DNA of 64,000 nucleotides from Isoperla grammatica (taxonomy: Eukaryota > Arthropoda > Insecta > Plecoptera > Perlodidae): positions 3,512,897 through 3,576,896 of the forward strand of contig OX246740.1 in NCBI GenBank assembly GCA_945910005.1. Direction: 5' to 3'. Shown here piece after piece: positions 1-12,700 of the stretch. A program made the position numbers and the translations under genes. The notes below the pieces were generated by a model. It searched no databases and had not been told where the DNA came from. It saw nothing but the letters and a program-made list of their open reading frames with translations. Each line of letters starts with the position of its first letter. The first letter of the stretch is position 1.

Positions 1-381
<381 letters not shown>

Positions 382-1526
382 ATGTATTTGTTAGCCTACC
401 CATCTCAGATACACAATCTGATTTCCAGTGGGTGACATGATTGTATACATATTTTATGATCTGCCTTGTTGCTACGACGGCTCTTACGTCACCGATCAAG
501 TCTGCTCGAATCAAGTCTGCTCAAATAAAGCAACCGTTTATTTACTCCACGAAAACATTCACAGAAACTTTTAAAGTAGTTTCCCAAACATCATCACGCA
601 AACAAAAGTCATGAAAAGAGTATACAAATAAAACATGGATCTTTACACTTTCATTTTGCTCGCTAGCAATCTGATTGCGTAAAGTGAATGTACATCCTAA
701 CATGCACGCAGGGTATGCTTTGTCCAAAATTTGTATTGGTTTTGAACATTGCATTAAAAAACGGAAACATCAATTACTCAAGCAGCAAGGAGTGCTAACA
801 CTTTTATCTTGCTCACGTGTTATAGGCCGTGAGAGAGAGAGAGAGTTATAGGGAACACGCGTATGAAAATTTAAATCGATTTTTAAATACTTTGTTTGTC
901 ATTTAATAATTTTGTGTATTTCAATTTTCAAAAACGGATCAGTCTATGCCTCAAAATAATTGGTTTAGTAACGATAATTAAAAGGGCGCGAAAAACGAGC
1001 CGCCGTCATGTTGATGGGATTTGACGTCATGGTTTGTGTCTGTGCACGCTCGCCGCCTCAGCGATTGGTCTGTAACGCCAAGTCTACTGAATCATGACGT
1101 CACAGCCACCTGTACGTGTTTCAGATCCTCGAGTTGAAACTTCAATAAATGCGACCACATTAAACCTATTTTGAATTTCTTTTTTACTTAGGACTTTCAT
1201 TAATATACTTCTTGTAAACAAAAAAATCGTACACGTGTTGCCTATTCCTTATCTCATCCTGGCGTTCCTTATCTGTCAATTCAAAGTATTGACCCCAGTA
1301 CTCACCTCTAAAAATAGGCGTGATGCACAGCATAAAAAATCACCTGATATATTCTAACTTTTGTCCGGATGACTTTTTGCTTAGCAGCGCTATCTGTGTT
1401 AGTTTGAGACCATCAATTGATCGTTGATCAATTACAATAATGTGCTTGGCGGCCATACTGGTGCTATGTTTGAGTATGTTGCCATGGAGAAACAGTTGAA
1501 GCCAATTGTAGTAGAAACCAAAAAGA
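382..1526. other. No gene seen; two CRE-like sites and an X-box-like site
   Basis: No convincing exon. Two perfect TGACGTCA palindromes (CREB/ATF type) lie at 1022-1029 and 1095-1102 in a locally GC-richer stretch, with an inverted CCAAT (ATTGG) near 1064. An RFX-like motif, GTTGCCATGGAGAAAC, lies at 1478-1493. A GA dinucleotide run is at about 830-846. This could be a promoter whose gene is not recognisable, but no transcript is supported. Confidence 0.4.
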
Positions 1527-2085
1527 CCATTTTAAAAATGATCCAGGTATCTATTCTTGTTTCTCGCACGGCCCCCTAAATCGTTACAAAAAACAACGTA
1601 GAACAATCAAACATGAGCTGTCAAATGTTATATCAAGGTTCATTGATGGACACAAGATCTTCATGTATTAACCTTGATTTGACATTTTTAATTGTTGTGT
1701 ATTGTTGTTCTTGAAGATTTAGAGGACTGTGGACTGTGGGGAGAAAGAAGAATAGGGCACTAGCAACACCATAAGACAACAAGAGAACAAATAAATTGAA
1801 TCGAAGGACAAACAACAAGCTGTCAAAAAATAATTTCGTCTGATTTTGGAAAACAAAACAAAAAACAAACAAATACACATACAAAACTTTCACTTTGTTG
1901 TTGTCTTTCATTAAAAGTTTTAAATGGCGAGCAGTTACTATTGCTACACTTGTTTTTATTTCTCATTTTTCAATTTTACTATTTTGACAACTGATGGTTT
2001 GTCCATCAGTTCAATTCATTCGTTCCATTCTTGTCTTTCGGTGTTGCTAGTGCCCTATAGATGCCGGGATCATTTTTAAAATGGC
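1527..2085. mobile_element. Inverted-repeat element (MITE-like)
   Basis: Ends are complementary: 1527-1544 (CCATTTTAAAAATGATCC) pairs with 2067-2084. A second complementary pair lies further in (CACTAGCAACACC near 1760 with GGTGTTGCTAGTG near 2040). A separate imperfect hairpin occupies about 1621-1683. No transposase-like frame is visible. No clear target-site duplication was found, so the superfamily is open. Confidence 0.5.
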
Positions 2086-3596
2086 CTATTTCATTAGAAT
2101 TATTATTACTTTTTTTTTATAAAGTTGATTTGTTTGTGGATTTGTGATTTTATCTTAATTTCATATGCATTTTTAATTATCAAGATTACTTTTATTTAAT
2201 TTCAAAATCTTACGCACTCATCTTCTTTAATGATTAATGACCCAGCATGGCCGCTGTGGCGACAGTGGCGTTACATGCAAACTAGCAATTTGTCACTCAC
2301 CACTTGGAACAAATTACTCACTAGTACGTCTATCTGTAAGATAAGGGGATGTACTAATTTTGTTTAATAAAGTATAAAGCCATGAATTCCTATATCAATA
2401 TTGTCAATAACTGTTTACAGTGTGTACCACTGCTTTTGGTTTACAAATAGCATTATATTCCATTACTTTCTTAAACTCAAGAAATACAAACAAAAACAAA
2501 CAGCCAATATTCCAGAAAAAGAAACATTCAAATTTACATGTTACAATTATCAAGCAAGACGAAAGCACGTGCTTTAATAACATTAAAAAGGTGTGACATA
2601 ATATAGAAAAAGTACCCAAGTTCTGGAACATTTATAATTACTTGTATTACACAACTGTTATTAATTAACAATGCCAGCTGTGTGCAATAATAAACTGTAT
2701 GCACAGCAATTGCAAAATGTATTGATCTATTGTATTGTGAAAATTATGACAGGAACCTCTGCTTGGTCTTTGTTGTAAGACAGCAAGAGAGATTTGTTAT
2801 TACACTTCAATGGATTCACTACACAACCGTACAATAGAGTTAACTGGAGTATTTTGACATATTGTTCCGTTTACAGGTTGCAATTACTGTATAATTATTA
2901 TGTCACGTGATGGGTAATATCACACATATTCCATAGCGGGAGGGGGGGGGGGGGGGTACAAGAGGGGTTAGTGGTAGCTCTGCATGTCGTACGAGGCGAC
3001 TTAAGTATAGGGATCAACATGTGAATGATGGAATGTAATTCAACAAACCGTTTCGCATTTGTTTCCTTTGCAAGTGACAACCCAGCCGATGTCCGTCAAA
3101 CCAGTGGCGGATCTAGACTTCAGTCATATGGGAGGGGCGATTACCATCCCTTTCTACTGCTACTTGTGCCTTACTTCTCCTCCCATAGAAAAACACCAAA
3201 TAATTAATACCGGAAAATCGGGAAGGAAACGACAAAAGGCACTTGGAGTTGGAATTCCACCCATCCAAACACTTAAACTAAACACTCGCTTCGCACATAT
3301 AATCGTTCATATAATCGTATTCGTATACATATAATTGGTTTTCTCATTAGGTAGGGCCTATTCTTATCAGACGTGTAGATTTGTAGGCACCTATTTTTAT
3401 CGAATAAGTCCAGGATAGCTCTGCATGCTGTACGAGTCGATTAAAAGATTTGACATTGCAGATATAACATCAGCTGTCATTAAACAACGATCATAATTTA
3501 ATTATTTAAGTCATGTTCACATATTATGTGTGAATAAGATTCAACACAAAAAAGATAAGATGACAAAGAAAGAAAGGAAGTATTTAAGTATGCAAT
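2086..3596. other. No gene seen; G-tract and hAT-like end
   Basis: AT-rich sequence without a supported exon. It holds a G homopolymer at about 2942-2956 and, at 3103-3114, CAGTGGCGGATC, which looks like the end of a hAT-type MITE (compare the complete small element at 27115-27186). I did not find its partner end, so it is probably a remnant. Confidence 0.35.
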
Positions 3597-3645
3597 TAGT
3601 TACTGAGTGGGTAGACTCTAAATGTGAATGTATTTATTTAATAAA
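3597..3645 (+). repeat. 3' fragment of tRNA-derived SINE family
   Basis: The segment reading ACTGAGTGGGTAGACTCTAA and on to GTGAATGTATTTATTTAAT matches the 3' end of the SINE family seen complete at 54920-55330 and, inverted, at 58118-58500. Only the 3' terminus is present. This is consistent with 5' truncation during target-primed reverse transcription. Confidence 0.6.
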
Positions 3646-4078
3646 CACGCGTATTTGAACACCTCTAAGATGTTTACAATGCAGTTAGGTAATTTGAGAT
3701 GGTATCTCATTTTAATTTTATATACTTCTCCACTCCCGTCAAACACCTTCAACTCAACGAACACTTCTCATGTTTGTTGCAACCACAGTACAGTCTGTAC
3801 TGTTTATTATTACACATTACAAAATATTTTGAGGACTTAATTAAATTTATCATCTACCCACTTTATATTTTTTTTTGTAAAATTTCTACAAAAATCATTG
3901 TTTATATTACATGTTATTGTATCTTTCCAATTATGTAAGGCGCATGCTTCAAATAGTACGTAATTGTGTCCAGTTGGAATATGATTTTTTTTGCTAGGTA
4001 CTGCTATGCACGGATTTGTAGGTAAGGACGAGCTTTGTATGTATTTTTATTTATTCACTTTGAAGATGTCATTTATTT

Positions 4079-4275
4079 TAGTTTTTTTCCGAGGTTTTCC
4101 TCAGTCGTAAAGGCGAATGCTGGGATTGAGTCCTACTAACAGTAACAGCCCTCGGACGTTCCTTCCCAACTGTTCAAACACGCTAATAACCTAGTTAGTC
4201 ACCTGAAGGGGGCACATCAGGTAAAGCTGGTGTGCACCCTATAACAGGTATTCCTACAAAAAATTATTATTATCT
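4079..4275 (+). repeat. SINE-like interspersed repeat
   Basis: This stretch contains GGCGAATGCTGGGATTGAG and a body (CGGACGTTCCTTCCCAACTG and onward) that resembles the body of the tRNA-headed repeat at 19062-19350. Both end in a short ATT-repeat tail. The similarity was read by eye. The 5' limit is uncertain. Confidence 0.4.
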
Positions 4276-4512
4276 CGAATGCAGTTTCCGAAGTGTTGCT
4301 GACTGGTTAGCTCCAGCGATGAGGTATTGATTTTACACGTTCAGGCACTCAAAAGCACAACTGACTGTTAGATTATAACTATGGTAATTAAAACGTATTA
4401 TTATAAAGATATAAAATATTATGAAGCACAAATATATAGATCAACAACTAAAAGCAGTATATTCGCAAGGGTTTTCTTATAGTATGGTAGATTTTTCTTC
4501 CTTCTCTGTCAA

Positions 4513-4594
4513 GCTGCGGTGTCCGAGTGGTTAAGGAGTTGGACTCGAAATCCAATGGGCTCTGCCCGCACAGGTTCGAATCCTGTCCGCAGCG
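4513..4594 (+). tRNA. tRNA-Ser (CGA)
   Basis: The cloverleaf is complete. The acceptor stem GCTGCGG pairs with CCGCAGC, followed by discriminator G. The A box region reads GTGTCCGAGTGGTTAAGG, the anticodon loop CTCGAAA gives anticodon CGA, the long variable arm is of serine type, and the B box is GGTTCGAATCC. A T8 run directly after the gene fits a Pol III terminator. No intron. Confidence 0.96.
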
Positions 4595-4602
4595 ATTTTT
4601 TT

Positions 4603-6385
4603 TAATCGCTCCAACATCACAGAGAACACCTTGGACTCATTTTTACCTACTTATTTTAACGCCACTGGCCACACAGAGACAATATTATGTAATATAGTTG
4701 TTAATAATTGCATATTGGTCGGAGAGAATGGAGCGTCGCTCGACGCCGGATAGCGACCGCGGCGCGCTCTAGCTTCGAGTCGATGAACCAGACATCGGAA
4801 GCGCTTGAAGGTGAAGATGTCGATGCGGTAGTATTGCGCAATACCGATCACAACAAAACGTTGAAACTGTTTCGTAACAGCTGTTTACTTTTGAACACAA
4901 CACAATAGTCTGTGGCTTCCGTTGTACGTGCTGACGGGACTGGAGGATAGTTAAAAAAAAATTAGAACGCCGTGAGATTTACCGTTTAATAATATATCAA
5001 GAAAGCTACTACAAAACTTGACGATACCGACCGATAAAGATCGCATCGATGGTGTGTGTGGTACAACACGAGATGTGGCAAAGATTGAGCGACTGTGCGA
5101 CGACAATACGGTTTTGGTAGAACTTATGCTACGGCCAACACACGACAATTGATGACGCACCACACAACAAAGATAGTACGTCATATATATTCACAACACG
5201 TCACGTCAAAAAGCGGACAAAAACCCGGACACACGCGTCACATCAAAACAAACAAACCGTGATCGCAATAAATCGATTCTAAAACTGATTAGCTGCTAAA
5301 TTCTTCAGCCTTTGCTTTGACTTTCACTCGCGTTCATGGGACATGGTTGTTATTCCGGAGAAAACTGATCAAACACAGAATCTCGCTTACAAAACCCGGG
5401 CGAAAAAATCAACAACACGAAATAGACGTGAACGGAATTTCATAGATTGAAAAATTTGCATCTGAATCGGAGAAGAATGCAGATCCCGAGACATCCATTT
5501 TTTTGTGATTTATAATTTTTCTATATTTTGTAAGTCTTCAATAACACAATTCAATACGTATACAGGAGGATGCTCAAGACCTCCCCCCCCCCCTTTCCGC
5601 TCCCTCAAGTCTTGACTTGGATTTTATTAGTAAAGAAAAACATATTTATAGTAAATATAAAATGAACAGCACATGTAATAATATTTAAATACAAATAAAA
5701 TTGGCATGCGGAAAATCAGTAGTGAAGTGATATCTGAAATATAGATTCTGTTTAATTATTTAAACCTAACAAATCTATATGTACTGTACCTACAAAGTTT
5801 CTCAATACAAAAAATAAAATACAGTCAAGTCGAGTACGGCCAACGCCAATAAATCTTGAGAACCATATCAGTGCCAAGAGATTTCGGAACATACCCATTG
5901 TATACAAACAAGTAGGCCTATCCAGCAAGAAAACAAGAGAACACCGTTTACGCAACGCACGTGCACACGTGTTCAGACGCGTGGACCGTGGCAACCTTCA
6001 ACTCAACTAGTCGACGCGAGCGCTATCTCAGACAATCTCACCGTTCATTGCAGGTGTTAATTTATGAAAATGCAGCTTTATCTGAATACAATGCACTGCG
6101 ATATGTAAATAGTGGCGTAACCGACCACTGGGGGTGGGCCGTGAGAGTATGGTAAATGAAAATTGAATGTAGGACACACTAAAAGCCATGACCAAAAGCC
6201 GTGTCAGACGATCGAGAAACTCGCGCGAGCTCCTCGGTACGAGTCGAGACTTGCACTTGATAGCATGGGGGAGAGGGGGGGAGGGGGGGGGAAGAAGCAC
6301 GAACCTCATCGAAAATGCGTTTCGTATAATTTTGGTTATTTCAAGGGTTTTTTGGCTCAAATGTATAAATTGACTTACTTGGGGG
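4603..6385. other. No gene seen
   Basis: No exon with supporting splice signals or homology was recognised. Short open frames overlap on both strands and look random. A C-run lies at about 5581-5593 and a G-rich stretch at about 6267-6292. Confidence 0.4.
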
Positions 6386-7110
6386 GGGACCGATTTCACC
6401 AACTTTTTAAACTCCGATTATTAGCGCCTAATCGGAGATTCTCATACGAACAAACATGGCAACTGCCATGCATTTTTAATGTAAAGTTTGTTGAAAACAA
6501 TGCCAGTGTTGAATTCGGAGTTTTGTCCCCGGGGGGGCTATTTCAAATCCCGGGGGTGGTAGACATCGAATGAAGGGGGGGGGGGGGGGCAATTCTCAAA
6601 ACCACCACTGCCCCCACATTACTTTTACTAATAAACTGTCAAGTGTTATGATACCAAAATACTAATAAAAATACTATGTATGCAAAAATATATTTTCAAC
6701 AAATGTGAAAGTGTAGGTGTTCCGTGTTGACATGTTTATTCAGAGCTGGCCACTTGATGGCCAGTTGAAATTGAGAAGTGGCGGTGTTTAGAAGAATCTG
6801 GACCCTTTTCTGCTTTTTTCTGCTTGTTTCAGCTCTCTTGTCATGTACTTTAGTGACACACAGAAACTTTCAATTACTTATTAAAGCTTCAAAGCAATAT
6901 TTCCGTGCCATTTCAAAATCAAGTAATATATAGAGCTTTCAGCCAATTTATTCCCGGGGGGGAGGGGGGGGGGGGGGGAATGGCAATTTACGAAGGGGCC
7001 TCGCCCCCCGGGATCATAGCTGAATTCAACACTGAACCATAATTACCAAACCGAGCTTACTAAGTTCGGGAATCGGGATATTGAGCTCTTACGTTACTTA
7101 CCACCCCTTC
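6386..7110. mobile_element. Older MITE interrupted by a hAT-like MITE
   Basis: The sequence flanking the inner element (6386-6503 and 7035-7110) reads like the uninterrupted repeat at 40264-40434, including a shared TTTCACCAA-type start, an ATCGGAGAT block and GTTTGTTGAA then ACCA. This shows an older repeat split by a later insertion. The match is diverged and was aligned by eye. Confidence 0.45.
6504..7034. mobile_element. hAT-like MITE, copy 1 (531 bp)
   Basis: Terminal inverted repeats begin CAGTGTTGAATTC and end GAATTCAACACTG. Most of the interior matches the copy at 36773-37302, for example the block around ATAAACTGTCAAGTGTT. The CAGTG ends fit the hAT type. G homopolymers sit just inside both ends. 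Possible 8-bp target copies here are diverged; the second copy has a much better duplication. There is no transposase frame. Confidence 0.75.
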
Positions 7111-7819
7111 TGCTTAGCATCTTTCTCTCAAAACTCACGGGAGAGCACGGTAGCGACTAACATTCGATCGGGGGGGGAAAAACTTATTTCGATGACGATT
7201 GCGAAATTTCGGACATTTCACTAGATTCGCCAAATTCCTGGACAACAAACTTCTATGCTTAGTAGAGCTAGGACATGTGCAGCATATTCCGAAAGTGTGG
7301 TAACTCTATGTAATGTATGTGATAGTAAAGTAAAAAACTGCGTTCTCATATTCATCTCATAAGTAATCTGGGATAACCTGCTGTGACGTCAGGATAGATG
7401 GGATGACACAACATTTTAGGGACACTTACAGGATTTGTTTCCTTGGTAAATGGAGGGAAATATGTGTTCGGAGGTTAAATATCCGTAGGGGAGCGTATTT
7501 ATTCCTCAGGATCGTAATCTAGCAAAACATAACAGGCAGTCGTACCGCTAAAAACCGTTACACTGCTAACAGTTCACAACTTCACGATGACGGTAAAAAG
7601 CGTAGACTGTATTAAAGCAAGTCGGTCCACTCAACCGTAATAAAAATCCTGTTTTAAATATTGTTTCGCGTAACGAAAAAACTTCCTCACGACGGTGATA
7701 AAATTGACATGACTACTTAATTTAGTATATATGTTCTCAATAATATGTATAAATAACACTATCCATATTCATTCAGTCACTTGTGACACCGCGTCGATAT
7801 AAGAAAATAGCCCACATGC

Positions 7820-8586
7820 AGGCGCGTCTCCACTGCGTCGGCAAAAGCCACTCGGCCTGGCCGCGCGGCTTTTGCCGACGCAGTGGAGACGTGTCCGTCG
7901 GCCAGGCCGAGCGGCCTAAAAAGCCGATCGGCAGGCCGAATCGTTTCCCGACTAATGTCGGTAAATATCAAAGGAAATCGTGCCGAATGCCTCGTCGAGC
8001 TCAAGGAACCAATCAGGGTGGTATGGTGGAAGGGGTAGATTTGAACGCGCGCAACTTAAAATATAAACCCAACATTGCCTATCGTGGGTCCAACTGCCAC
8101 CCCCAGTGCATGCATTGTCATTGACTGGCAATTGGACGCTGACTGAGTGATAAAGGGATTTCACATGCACACATGCAGTTATAGTACACCTGAAGTTGAA
8201 GTTTGTATCCTGTTTACCGATTTTGGGACCAATTGAATCCAATAAATATTGGGAATCACAGCTTGACGTTCTAAAAAAGTTAATAAAAATCCCATTGCAA
8301 CTATATTCGAGGATTAACAGATCAATATCAGACATTTATTAGATCACTTGCACTGTATCTGTCTATACTGCGCAAACTCGGATGACCCAAAAGCGTAGTT
8401 AACGGCGTTTTTTATTTGCTACAACAATTATAAATGCTACAGAGGCTATGAGTAAGTCTCGTCGTCATTCATTTTCTCTAGTACTGCCGAACGCAGTGGA
8501 GACGGTCATGCAATTCGGCTTTAGCCGCGCGGCTTTTGCCACGCGGCCAGGCCGATCGGCCAAGCCGACGCAGTGGAGACGCGCCT
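7820..8586. mobile_element. GC-rich element with 23-bp terminal inverted repeats
   Basis: AGGCGCGTCTCCACTGCGTC at the left is matched by its reverse complement at the right end (8564-8586). The left end also carries an internal inverted copy (about 7823-7894), so it can fold into a strong hairpin rich in GGCC/CCGG. Related GCAGTGGAGAC segments recur near 8495. No clear target duplication and no transposase-like frame. Open frames here are by-products of the high GC content. Confidence 0.7.
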
Positions 8587-8599
8587 TTACGCTCACAGC

Positions 8600-9640
8600 A
8601 CAGTAGTTGCAAAACCCGTTTCATTCATTCATGCAGATCAACCATAACATTTCCGCACGGTTACGTGCTAGTCGTCCATCTTTGATCACAGCCGTAAATG
8701 TTCGCCTGTGATAAGTCTAATTAATCAGAATCTACTAAACTAATAGTTTGATAATTTTGGGCTATGAACATGTTCAGCGAAATGAACAAATACGCACACA
8801 ACTGCCCAGGATTCCACATGTTATTTCTTTAAGAAACCAGAAGAACTTTAACATCAAACTGATTTACGTTCCATATTTTCCACTTTGCACGTTCAAACTG
8901 CAAACATGTTTTAACGCATACCCCTTGATTGTGAAAGCTATGAACATATAATTACATTTAGCTTTTCGAATTATGTATTTTTATAATTCTATATAGGCTT
9001 AATCTTTTCTTTTTTTAAAACAGAATAAAAACTTTCTGGATTTTGATTGGTGTTGATAGCGAATGCGCGTCGTAGAATACACACACAAAATTCAAAATAT
9101 TTAATTCAGGAAAAAAAACAAAAGAACCCGTGTAAAAACGTTGTTCTTTTCAATCTTTGTAAACAATTAATTTATGAAGATGTATTATTTCGCGGTATAA
9201 GTCACAGTTAGCTCCAGACCAAAATCCAGTATTTCCTTGTTTTCGGGGTGGGTGGGAACCCTGTAAGACGTTTTCCTGTTAAATAAACACTCATCAAGAT
9301 GCACCTAACGATTAACGGAATCTCTTTTTAACAATGGAACTTCTTATCACCCAGTACCATAACACATCACACACACGTTCAACCATGTGATAAAACGTTG
9401 CCTATATCCAAGGTTGATCGCATCGCGTTATGTTTATTCAAATACAAACTTACAAAAGTGTTCTTGTCCAAGAGAATAGGGAAAGCCGCCAGTAACGAGA
9501 TAATATGCAAATTTAACGCCAGTAGTTTTTAATTAGGTACACGTACCTTTTTTAATGCATTGTTAATAAAAACTTACATCGTGTGTCTTATGGAGGGGAG
9601 AGGGGGGGGGGTCAGTTTAGTAATTAAATCAACAATGGTG
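8600..9640. other. No gene seen upstream of the secreted-protein gene
   Basis: AT-rich, with a GGGGAG/G-run at about 9595-9611. No supported exon. Probably upstream flank of the gene at 9791-13545. Confidence 0.4.
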
Positions 9641-9649
9641 GTGTTTGAA

Positions 9650-9656
9650 TATAAAA
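9650..9656 (+). promoter_or_regulatory. TATA box of the secreted-protein gene
   Basis: TATAAAA lies about 140 bp upstream of the start codon at 9791. Transcription would start near 9680 and give a 5' UTR of about 110 nt. The assignment rests on motif and distance only. Confidence 0.5.
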
Positions 9657-9790
9657 AAGAGCTGCCGAACGAAATCCCATGTATTGACGCATAAGCTGCC
9701 TATAGGAAACCACACAGGCTTCTAAGCCAGTATACTTTGCTTTGAATAGTTATAGCCTATATTTTGTGAAGTGCAATGGAGACGATCACC

Positions 9791-12700
9791 ATGAAAGTTT
9801 TCGTAAGTAGATAACAATGCAAATAAATCAACAAAATAGTAGAAAATAAAATTTTGTGGTCAACAATAATTTTTTTATTGGTAGGCTACTTGCCATGGTG
9901 AAATCCCAGTTATTCCAAATAACTGAAGTGTCATCGGCCTTTATGCCAATTAACGTTATATTCACGTGACGTCACAACGGTTATAATGGAGTACAAAATG
10001 TGTGTCGCATCATGAAGGGTTCACGGACGATTTGCCAGGCGGACAATTTGCCAGGCTTCATTTCGCGACCCTAGGATAATTTGCCAGGCAAGTGTACGAG
10101 TCCATGGTGGGGCTAGGTTCATTGTGTTTAAAATCCCCCTTTAAACACAATGGCTAGGTCCTAGGACAGCTTGCCAGGCTACACTGTGCCGTCACTTAGG
10201 AGCTAGGACAATTTGCCAGGCAAGTGTATGAGTCCATGGTGGGGCTAGGTCATTGTGTTTAAAATCCCTTTAAACACAATAGCTAGGTCCTAGGACAGCT
10301 TGCCAGGCTACACTGTGCCGTCACTTAGGAGCTAGGACAATTTGCCAGGCAAGTGTATGAGTCCATGGTGGGGCTAGGTCATTGTGTTTAAAATCCCTTT
10401 AAACACAATAGCTAGGTCCTAGGACAGCTTGCCAGGCTACACTGTGCCGTCACTTAGGAGCTAGGACAATTTGCCAGGCAAGTGTATGAGTCCATGGTGG
10501 GGCTAGGTCATTGTGTTTAAAATCCCTTTAAACACAATAGCTAGGTCCTAGGACAGCTTGCCAGGCTAGTGCATGAGGTAACGGCGGGGCTAGGACAATT
10601 TGCCAGGCGACCCTAGGACAATTTGCCAGGCAAGTGTATGAAACCACGGTAGGGCTAGGACAACTTGCCAGGCTAGTGTATGAGGTCACGGCGGGGCTAG
10701 GACAATTTGCCAGGCTACACTGTGCCGTTACTTAGGGGCTAGGACAATTTGCCAGGCAAGTGTATGAGTCCATGGTGGGGCTAGGTCATTGTGTTTAAAA
10801 TCTCTTTAAACACAATGGCTAGGTCCTAGGACAGCTTGCCAGGCTAGTGTATGAGGTAACGGCGGGGCTAGGACAATTTGCCAGGCTACACTGTGCGGTC
10901 ACTTAGGGGCTAGGACAATTTGCCAGGCATCATTGAAGGGCTAGGACAATTTGCCAGGCTGGTCAATTGACATTTAGGGGATCACGTGCTCACACATGTT
11001 TATACTGCAGGAAGCGTTATAATACCCGAATGAGTTATTAACGATCGCTCTTTAGTATAATTTTAGTACATTTTTTTTCAGGGCAGGATAGGGATCGAAC
11101 CCAGAAGATTCTGCTCTAGGTACCGATGCTTTTACCTATTTACCTATCGAGCAGGAGGTTCCCGCTTTGATCCACAGTCAGAACACATTAATATGTCAAT
11201 CGCTATCACACGACTAAGTGAACCTTCAAGAAAGAAGGGGGTAAAGAATAACGTCAAGATTAAAATAATACATTTCATAGTTGGAAGCTATAAATGTACA
11301 CTCAGTATATAATATAAATACGTATTAATGACAGACTGCTTCCGCGCGTACTTAAAGAAATGAAAAAAAAAATACAATCATAATCTAATCTTATACATCG
11401 CTTACCGGTTTTTGTTGTTCGTCGTAGTAACTGCTCCAGGGCATTGGTAAAGCGCACGACGGCAGCACGCCCACCTCAAAGTATGTGCACAGTGCACACT
11501 TGTACTTGATGGTATATACTTACCCCAAGTACAAAAGCAAAGGTGCCCCACGTTCGGTCTTGGTCACTTCCATGAGAATCACAATTTCGGTTCTAGCGAT
11601 ACGCACAACGCGACGTCCAAGCAAACAATGTGAATGTTTGGGGCCAACGAAGAACGTCCGTTGGGAAACTTTGTTGTTTGTTGTTGTTATCATATTGCAG
11701 TATGGTGGTTCGAAGTATAACAGCTCTGCTCCAAACGCTCAAACGGACGATTAGGACTAATTTAAATGGGATTACAACACAGTACAACACGGCATAATGC
11801 TTCCTGCAGTGTAGACATGTGTCAGCACGTGATCTCCTCAAAGTCCAAACCAGCCTGGCAAATTGTTCTAGCCCTTCAATGATGCCTGGCAAATTGTCCT
11901 AGGGTCGCCTGGCAAATTGTCCTAGCCCCGCCGTTACCTCATACACTAGCCTGGCAAGTTGTCCTAGGCCTAGCCCTACCATGGATTCATACACTTGCCT
12001 GGCAAATTGTCCTAGGGTCGCCTGGCAAATTGTCCGCCTGGCAGATTGTCCTGTTACCATCATGAAGATATAGATGCCAAGATTTACATTGGGCGAAATA
12101 ATTGACACTCCACTCCAGTAAAAACATGACTGAAGGTTATTATCAATACAGCACCAGTATTATGCATTCTGTTACAGTACCGGTACTGTTATATTGACAG
12201 TATTCAGAAAAAAAGGAGACATGAAGTGCAGAAAAGATTAAACAAACATATTAGGCTAAGCAAATTATTTAATTATACAAGTACAATGTAACCATCGATT
12301 ATAAGAAACGAAGCATGAATGTTCCACCAGGTAGATTATGGTTTATGCTTGTATAGTGTATAGTACATTATAATGATAACACAAACACTTCAAATATTCT
12401 TGGGGTATTGACATTTCATTTTTATAATTTATAATGTGCATGGTAATTTAAATTTAGGACCAAACTATAATTATTGGATTTTCAGAATAGCCTAGCATTT
12501 TCAAAACAGCCAAATTAGGTCTAAAGAGAACAATTTGAAAATGTTGTATTCTATCCAGCCTTATCCATCTTGAATGTTTGTATTGTTATGTTGCATATAT
12601 CCACGTGATTTATTTCGTTATTTGGTGTTGCGAAGACTAAGTGACATCCGGCACGGCCAAATAATAATCACACATTATAATAATATTCCAAGGCAGACTA

